A DNA stretch of 64,000 bases. It comes from Tabrizicola_A sp965284335 (GTDB lineage Bacteria; Pseudomonadota; Alphaproteobacteria; Rhodobacterales; Rhodobacteraceae). The notes beneath the pieces are model-generated. The model was not told the origin of the DNA and searched no databases. It saw only the letters and a program-made list of their open reading frames with translations. The translations under genes and the position numbers were made by a program. Where the stretch lies: assembly GCF_965284335.1 (NCBI RefSeq), contig NZ_OZ260076.1. One strand, given 5' to 3'. The stretch's first letter is position 1, and each line of letters opens with the position of its first letter. This document shows positions 60,275-64,000 of the stretch, piece by piece.

Positions 60275-61303
60275 TCACCCCCCGCGCACGGTGTCGATCA
60301 TCAGCTGCACATGGTCGGGGTTGGCGTCCGGCGTGATGCCGTGGCCAAGGTTGAAGATATGCGGGCCACCCTTGAAGGCATCGACGACGCGGCGCGTGGC
60401 GTCGATCAGGTCTTGGCCGCCCGAAACCATGTGATGGGGGGCCAAATTGCCCTGCACGCAGCCCGAAACCTGCACATTCTCCGCCGCCCATTCGGGGCTG
60501 ACGGAATTGTCCAGCGCCACGCAATCGGCGCCGGTGGCCTTGGCAAAGCCGATATATCCCGCCCCCGCCTCACGCGGGAAGGCGATCACCGGCAGGCCGG
60601 GGTGGCGGGATTTGAGCTCGGCAATGATCCGTGCGGCGGGTTTCACGGCGAAATCGGTGAAATCCTCGCCCTTCAGGCTGCCCGCCCATGAATCAAAGAG
60701 CTTCACCACCTCGGCCCCGGCCTTCACCTGTTCGGACAGGTAATCAATCGTGGCTTCTGTAATCACCTCGATCAGCGCGGCGAAGGCCGCCCGATCCGCC
60801 GCCTTCAAGGCATGCGCCGGGCCTTGATCCTTTGTCCCGCGCCCCGCGATCATATAGGTCGCCACGGTCCAAGGGGCCCCGGCAAAGCCGATGAGCGCGG
60901 TTTCGCGCGGCAATTCCCGCGCCAGAATCCGCACGGTTTCATAGATGGGGGCGAGCGTGTCGTGGATGGCATCTTTGGGCTTCAGCGCCTTCACCCCGGC
61001 CATATTGGTGATGGTGGACAGCCGTGGGCCTTCGCCGGTTTCAAACCAGAGATCCGCGCCAAGCGCTTGGGGCAGCAGGAGAATATCGGCAAAGAGGATC
61101 GCCGCATCAAAGCCATAGCGCCGGATCGGCTGCAAGGTGACCTCGGCGGCGAGATCGGAGTTGTAGCACAGCTTCAGGAAATCCCCAGCCTCGGCCCGCG
61201 TCGCGCGATACTCGGGCAGATACCGCCCCGCCTGCCGCATCATCCAGATCGGCGGGGTCGCAAGGGTTTCACCGCCAAGGGCGCGCAGCAGAAGTTTGGT
61301 CAT
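60275..61303 (-). CDS. hemE: Uroporphyrinogen decarboxylase
   Basis: 342 residues from ATG 61303, with GGAGAG 4 bases upstream. Landmarks: PPIWMMRQAGRYLPEYR (17-33), the substrate-binding Asp in FADILLLPQALG (about 72-83), GFAGAPWTVATYMIAG (about 137-152) and FNLGHGITPDANPDHV (about 317-332). It converts uroporphyrinogen III to coproporphyrinogen III, the step before HemF. It is divergent from hemC across about 97 bp that hold a PpsR-like site. Confidence 0.95.
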   Translation of the reverse strand: MTKLLLRALGGETLATPPIWMMRQAGRYLPEYRATRAEAGDFLKLCYNSDLAAEVTLQPIRRYGFDAAILFADILLLPQALGADLWFETGEGPRLSTITNMAGVKALKPKDAIHDTLAPIYETVRILARELPRETALIGFAGAPWTVATYMIAGRGTKDQGPAHALKAADRAAFAALIEVITEATIDYLSEQVKAGAEVVKLFDSWAGSLKGEDFTDFAVKPAARIIAELKSRHPGLPVIAFPREAGAGYIGFAKATGADCVALDNSVSPEWAAENVQVSGCVQGNLAPHHMVSGGQDLIDATRRVVDAFKGGPHIFNLGHGITPDANPDHVQLMIDTVRGG

Positions 61304-61365
61304 GGCTCTCTCCATCCTTGCCCCTGCCTTGCCTCTCTCGGCCCCGCTGTCAAGCATTGGACAGT

Positions 61366-61383
61366 TGTAAGCTTCACCTGACA
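61366..61383. promoter_or_regulatory. PpsR/CrtJ-type operator candidate between hemE and hemC
   Basis: TGTAAGCTTCACCTGACA has the form TGTNA-N8-TGACA, one mismatch from the PpsR/CrtJ consensus TGTCA-N8-TGACA. A further TGTCA/GGACA pair with a 6-base centre (61348-61363) overlaps the upstream side. In Rhodobacter the hemC/hemE region is a known target of PpsR/CrtJ, a redox- and light-linked repressor of tetrapyrrole and photosynthesis genes. Whether this organism has PpsR is not visible here. Confidence 0.5.
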
Positions 61384-61400
61384 GCGATAAGTCTGACAGC

Positions 61401-62339
61401 ATGACACATGATCTTCCCACCCCCGACCGCCCTTTGAACATCGGCACCCGAGGTTCGCCCCTCGCGCTTGCACAGGCGCATGAGACGCGTGCCCGCTTGG
61501 CAGCGGCCTTTGCTTTGCCGCTTGAGGCGTTTGAAATCGTTGTGATCAAGGTCACGGGCGACCAGATTTTGGACCGCGCGCTGAAAGATATCGGCGGAAA
61601 GGGGCTTTTCACCCGCGAGATCGAAGAGGCGCTGTTGGACGGCAGCATCGATATCGCCGTGCATTCGATGAAGGATATGCCGACGATCCAGCCCGAGGGG
61701 CTGGTGCTCGATTGCTATTTGCCGCGCGAAGATGTGCGCGATGCCTTTGTCTCGCCCGGCGTGGCGCGGCTGATGGATCTGCCGCAGGGCGCGGTGGTGG
61801 GCTCGTCGTCCTTGCGCCGCCGCGCGCAACTCGCGCATCGGCGGCCCGACCTGCAACTGGTTGAATTCCGTGGCAATGTGCAGACCCGGATGAAGAAACT
61901 CGCCGATGGTGTGGCGGCGGCGACCTTCTTGGCCATGGCCGGGCTCAATCGGTTGGGTCTTTCCGAGGTCGCCCGTTCGGCCATTGATCCTGAAGAGATG
62001 CTGCCTGCCGTTGCCCAAGGCGCCATCGGGATCGAGCGGCGGATGAATGACGACCGCGTGGCCGCGATGCTCGCGGCGATTCACCACCATGACACCGGAC
62101 TGCGACTTGCCGCCGAGCGCAGTTTCCTCTTGCGGCTGGACGGGTCTTGCGAAACCCCGATTGCCGGATTGGCGCTTTTGGAAGGTGACAGTCTTTGGCT
62201 GCGTGGTGAGGTTTTGCGCCCCGATGGCACCCAAGTCATCACGGGTGAGCGGCGCGGTGCGGCGGTGGATGGTGCCGCCATGGGAACAGATCTGGCGGCC
62301 GAGCTTTTGGGCCGCGCCGGGCCGGGGTTTTTTAGCTGA
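61401..62339 (+). CDS. hemC: Porphobilinogen deaminase (hydroxymethylbilane synthase)
   Basis: 312 residues. IGTRGSPLALAQAHETR (14-30), the catalytic Asp in DIAVHSMKDMPT (about 84), SSSLRRRAQLAHRRPD (135-150) and the dipyrromethane Cys250 in LDGSCETPIAG. It joins four porphobilinogens into hydroxymethylbilane. The start follows the PpsR-like site. A palindrome and MFS gene follow. Confidence 0.96.
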   Translation: MTHDLPTPDRPLNIGTRGSPLALAQAHETRARLAAAFALPLEAFEIVVIKVTGDQILDRALKDIGGKGLFTREIEEALLDGSIDIAVHSMKDMPTIQPEGLVLDCYLPREDVRDAFVSPGVARLMDLPQGAVVGSSSLRRRAQLAHRRPDLQLVEFRGNVQTRMKKLADGVAAATFLAMAGLNRLGLSEVARSAIDPEEMLPAVAQGAIGIERRMNDDRVAAMLAAIHHHDTGLRLAAERSFLLRLDGSCETPIAGLALLEGDSLWLRGEVLRPDGTQVITGERRGAAVDGAAMGTDLAAELLGRAGPGFFS

Positions 62340-62367
62340 TTTCTTGGCGCTTTGTTGCCCGGGCCCC

Positions 62368-62386
62368 CGATTTTCGTCGAAAATCG
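62368..62386. repeat. 19-bp extragenic palindrome, copy 2
   Basis: CGATTTTCGTCGAAAATCG, palindrome with the same 17-base core (GATTTTCGTCGAAAATC) as that behind rplT. It lies 28 bases after the hemC stop and abuts the stop of the convergent MFS gene at 62388, so it could serve both 3' ends. Confidence 0.6.
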
Positions 62387-62387
62387 G

Positions 62388-63605
62388 TTATCCCGCCGGT
62401 TTCGCCTTGCGATCGGCCAGCCAGAGCGCCACGGCCCCCAGCATGGCCAAGCCCCCGCCCAGCAGGGCGGCGCTTGTATAGCCGCCCAAGGCGGTGCCAA
62501 GCGCAAAACTGGCGGCTGATAACAAATCCCCCGCCAGCCGTTGCAGCGCCATCAGCGCGGCAGCGGTGCCGGGGCGGCCCTGCATCAGATCCTGCCAATA
62601 GCCGATGGGCAATGTCAGAATCGGGGCCGCGCCCAGCCCGGCCAGAACTGGCAGCAGCCAAAGCCAACTGCCATCTGGATAGAGCGCCAAAAGCGTGACG
62701 AAACCGCCGTAAATCAGCGCCCCACCCAAGATCAGCGACTGGCGCGACAGGCGTTTTTGCAGCCGGGGTAGGGCCAGCATAAAGGGCACCTCAAACCCCG
62801 CCACCAGCCCAACCATCAAGGCGACGTCGGACAGGCTGCGTTCGGGTGTCGCAGAAAAGATCAGCGGTGTCAGGATGATATAGAGCATCGGCAAGCCGCC
62901 AATCGCGCCCAAAGCCGCCAGCCGAAATGCATTGGCCGGGCGCGACAGCTCGATCAGCGCCGCGCGCAAGTTCAGGCCCAAAGGGCGGTCTGTCCAAGGC
63001 TCGCGCCCCGGTCTTGGCCAACCGCGCCAGATGATCGCCACCAACAGCACCGCGGCCCCCGTGGCGCTGGCATAAACCGCCATCACATCAAACCCACCCC
63101 GGTTTGCGCCTTGGCCCAAGCCCCATGTCCAAAACAAAAGCGTCAGCAGAAAGGCCGCCGAGACCACAGCGCGCACGGTGGCTTGCAAAGCGTCGCGCTG
63201 GGCAGGGTGGTTTTGCGTCGCCAGATTGTTCAGCGCAAAGATCTGCCCGAAAATCGCCGTGCCCATCGGGATCAGCAGGCCATGGGCCAACAGCATCACG
63301 CCGGGCAGGGGGGCGATAACCATCAGCAGGGTGCCCAAAACGGTGGCTGACACGGTCATCAAGGCAATCAACCGACGATTGCCGATCTGATCCGCCAGAA
63401 TACCAAACAGCACCGAGGCCAGCACCGCCGCCGCCGAGGCAATGGCCAAGACAAAGGCCAGCGTGCCGTCCGAGATCCCCACCCGCTCGACCGCGATCAA
63501 GGACAGATAGGGATAGATGCAGGCATTCACGACGCCATAAAGCGCTGCCATGGCGGCAATGGCGCGAAACAACGGGTCGCGCAGGATAAGGGTGGCGGCG
63601 GTCAT
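62388..63605 (-). CDS. MFS transporter, Set-like sugar exporter family
   Basis: 405 residues, twelve hydrophobic segments in two halves separated around residue 200. The segment ILTLPIGYWQDLMQGRPGTAA (about 340-360) recalls the QDLMPGRAGAA signature of the E. coli SetA/SetB sugar-efflux transporters. It would export sugars or related compounds, but transport is not tested. It converges on hemC and is divergent from nothing visible; a truncated oxidase gene lies upstream on the same strand. Confidence 0.8.
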   Translation of the reverse strand: MTAATLILRDPLFRAIAAMAALYGVVNACIYPYLSLIAVERVGISDGTLAFVLAIASAAAVLASVLFGILADQIGNRRLIALMTVSATVLGTLLMVIAPLPGVMLLAHGLLIPMGTAIFGQIFALNNLATQNHPAQRDALQATVRAVVSAAFLLTLLFWTWGLGQGANRGGFDVMAVYASATGAAVLLVAIIWRGWPRPGREPWTDRPLGLNLRAALIELSRPANAFRLAALGAIGGLPMLYIILTPLIFSATPERSLSDVALMVGLVAGFEVPFMLALPRLQKRLSRQSLILGGALIYGGFVTLLALYPDGSWLWLLPVLAGLGAAPILTLPIGYWQDLMQGRPGTAAALMALQRLAGDLLSAASFALGTALGGYTSAALLGGGLAMLGAVALWLADRKAKPAG

Positions 63606-63677
63606 GGGAGGGGGCTGCTTTGCTTGGGCGGTCTTGGGGCCAGAATGGGTGGGCGCGCGGGTAATTCGAAGTCTGGG

Positions 63678-64000
63678 TTAATCAGGAATAACCTTGCCGG
63701 GGTTCATCCGGTTGTCAGGGTCCAGCGCGCGTTTCATCGCCCGCATCACCTCCAGCGCCACCGGATCCTTGCGCCGTTTCATCGAGGGTAGTTTTGACAA
63801 ACCCACCCCATGCTCGGCGCTGAAACTGCCGCCCAAGGCTTGCACCTCATCCTCGACCGCCTCGATCACGGCGTCTGACAGGGCCCCATCATCGCGGCTG
63901 GGGTAAACGGTGAAATGGATGTTGCCATCCCCCAAATGCGCGATGTGCAGCGTCTCGGCCTTTGGGTCCAATGCGGGCAGGCGGGCGTGGATGCGGTCGA
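63678..64000 (-). CDS. FAD-linked oxidase, C-terminal part (D-lactate/glycolate-dehydrogenase-like; truncated by window)
   Basis: Only the last 107 residues are in the window and the frame stays open to the edge. HIAHLGDGNIHFTVYP and SAEHGVGLSK (in the later third) and the final DPDNRMNPGKVIPD are typical of the C-terminal FAD-oxidase domain of GlcD, D-lactate dehydrogenase (Dld) and related enzymes. It oxidises a 2-hydroxy acid. The MFS gene lies 72 bp downstream on the same strand. Exact substrate not determined. Confidence 0.85.
   Translation of the reverse strand, partial: DRIHARLPALDPKAETLHIAHLGDGNIHFTVYPSRDDGALSDAVIEAVEDEVQALGGSFSAEHGVGLSKLPSMKRRKDPVALEVMRAMKRALDPDNRMNPGKVIPD

Noticed and set aside
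61348..61363. TGTCAAGCATTGGACA as a separate full PpsR site
   Set aside because: The centre is 6 bases (TGT-N10-ACA overall) where the consensus has 8, so it is counted only as a possible accessory half-pair.
1..64000. CRISPR arrays, insertion sequences, phage genes, tRNA or rRNA genes
   Set aside because: No spaced direct-repeat array, transposase, integrase or phage structural protein, and no tRNA T-arm or rRNA signature was noticed on either strand.

Overview
The window is GC-rich alphaproteobacterial chromosome and reads as a member of the Rhodobacterales (Rhodobacter/Paracoccus/roseobacter relatives). Evidence for this: an L-malyl-CoA/beta-methylmalyl-CoA lyase very close to Rhodobacter Mcl1, an aa3-type oxidase subunit IV of 44 codons, a large ETF-ubiquinone oxidoreductase, a long-chain polyprenyl diphosphate synthase, several Rhodobacterales-type small proteins (YdcH, DUF2007, DUF6173-like), and ATGA/GTGA start-stop overlaps throughout. 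No phage, transposase, plasmid gene, CRISPR array, rRNA or tRNA was seen. Almost all of it looks like core or long-resident genome.

Layout. 1-8.2 kb: a module resembling carnitine catabolism (partial acyl-CoA ligase, CaiD-like hydratase, GMC oxidoreductase), then an Att-type ABC ATPase / FtsX-like permease / CrtC-type lipocalin operon. 8.2-15.3 kb (minus): an unusual photolyase-like flavoprotein behind an ABC1/UbiB kinase, and an RND efflux pair. 15.4-18.7 kb (minus): gluconokinase, an EamA exporter with overlapping LysR gene, and a zinc-ribbon membrane protein divergent from ftsE. 18.8-22.2 kb: ftsE-ftsX-plsC and accA. 22.2-22.6 kb: the only gene-free stretch over 300 bp, rich in inverted repeats. 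22.6-27.4 kb: mcl1, a dipeptide-epimerase/D-aminotransferase pair, an RTX-like Ca-binding protein and an N-formylglutamate amidohydrolase. 27.4-30.5 kb: pykA, rpmI-rplT with a strong terminator, and tag. 30.5-34.6 kb: an EAL protein, phaA-phaB and a second EamA exporter. 34.6-41.3 kb: YdcH, TrmN6-like methylase, DUF2007, polyprenyl synthase facing ispE, a TPR lipoprotein-like or exported protein, and ETF-QO. 41.5-46.4 kb: greA, a membrane protein, mobA with two overlapping genes, and azlCD. 46.4-53.8 kb: lipoprotein, COX IV, rpiB, a DUF6173-like/MBL/acyl-CoA dehydrogenase run, tsaC/sua5 and a DacA-type carboxypeptidase. 54-64 kb: HAD hydrolase, clpS, RsmC-like methylase, an atypical SDR, heme genes hemF, hemE and hemC, an Imm10-like orphan, an aminotransferase, a Set-like MFS exporter and the end of an FAD-linked oxidase.

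How the genes connect. phaA and phaB supply acetoacetyl-CoA and 3-hydroxybutyryl-CoA, which feed both polyhydroxybutyrate and the ethylmalonyl-CoA pathway, in which mcl1 acts; accA supplies malonyl-CoA. ETF-QO takes electrons from acyl-CoA dehydrogenases such as the one at 49-51 kb. hemC, hemE and hemF are three steps of one tetrapyrrole route, and the hemE/hemC divergent promoter carries a TGTNA-N8-TGACA palindrome like the PpsR/CrtJ operator. ispE and the polyprenyl synthase serve isoprenoid and quinone synthesis.

Most worth a second look: the photolyase-like protein whose FAD domain precedes what looks like the alpha/beta domain (swapped order); the SDR with Cys in place of the catalytic Lys; the structured intergenic region at 22.2-22.6 kb; a dispersed 20-bp element present three times; and the hemE/hemC operator. 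All family assignments come from reading the sequence and memory of families; no searches were run.
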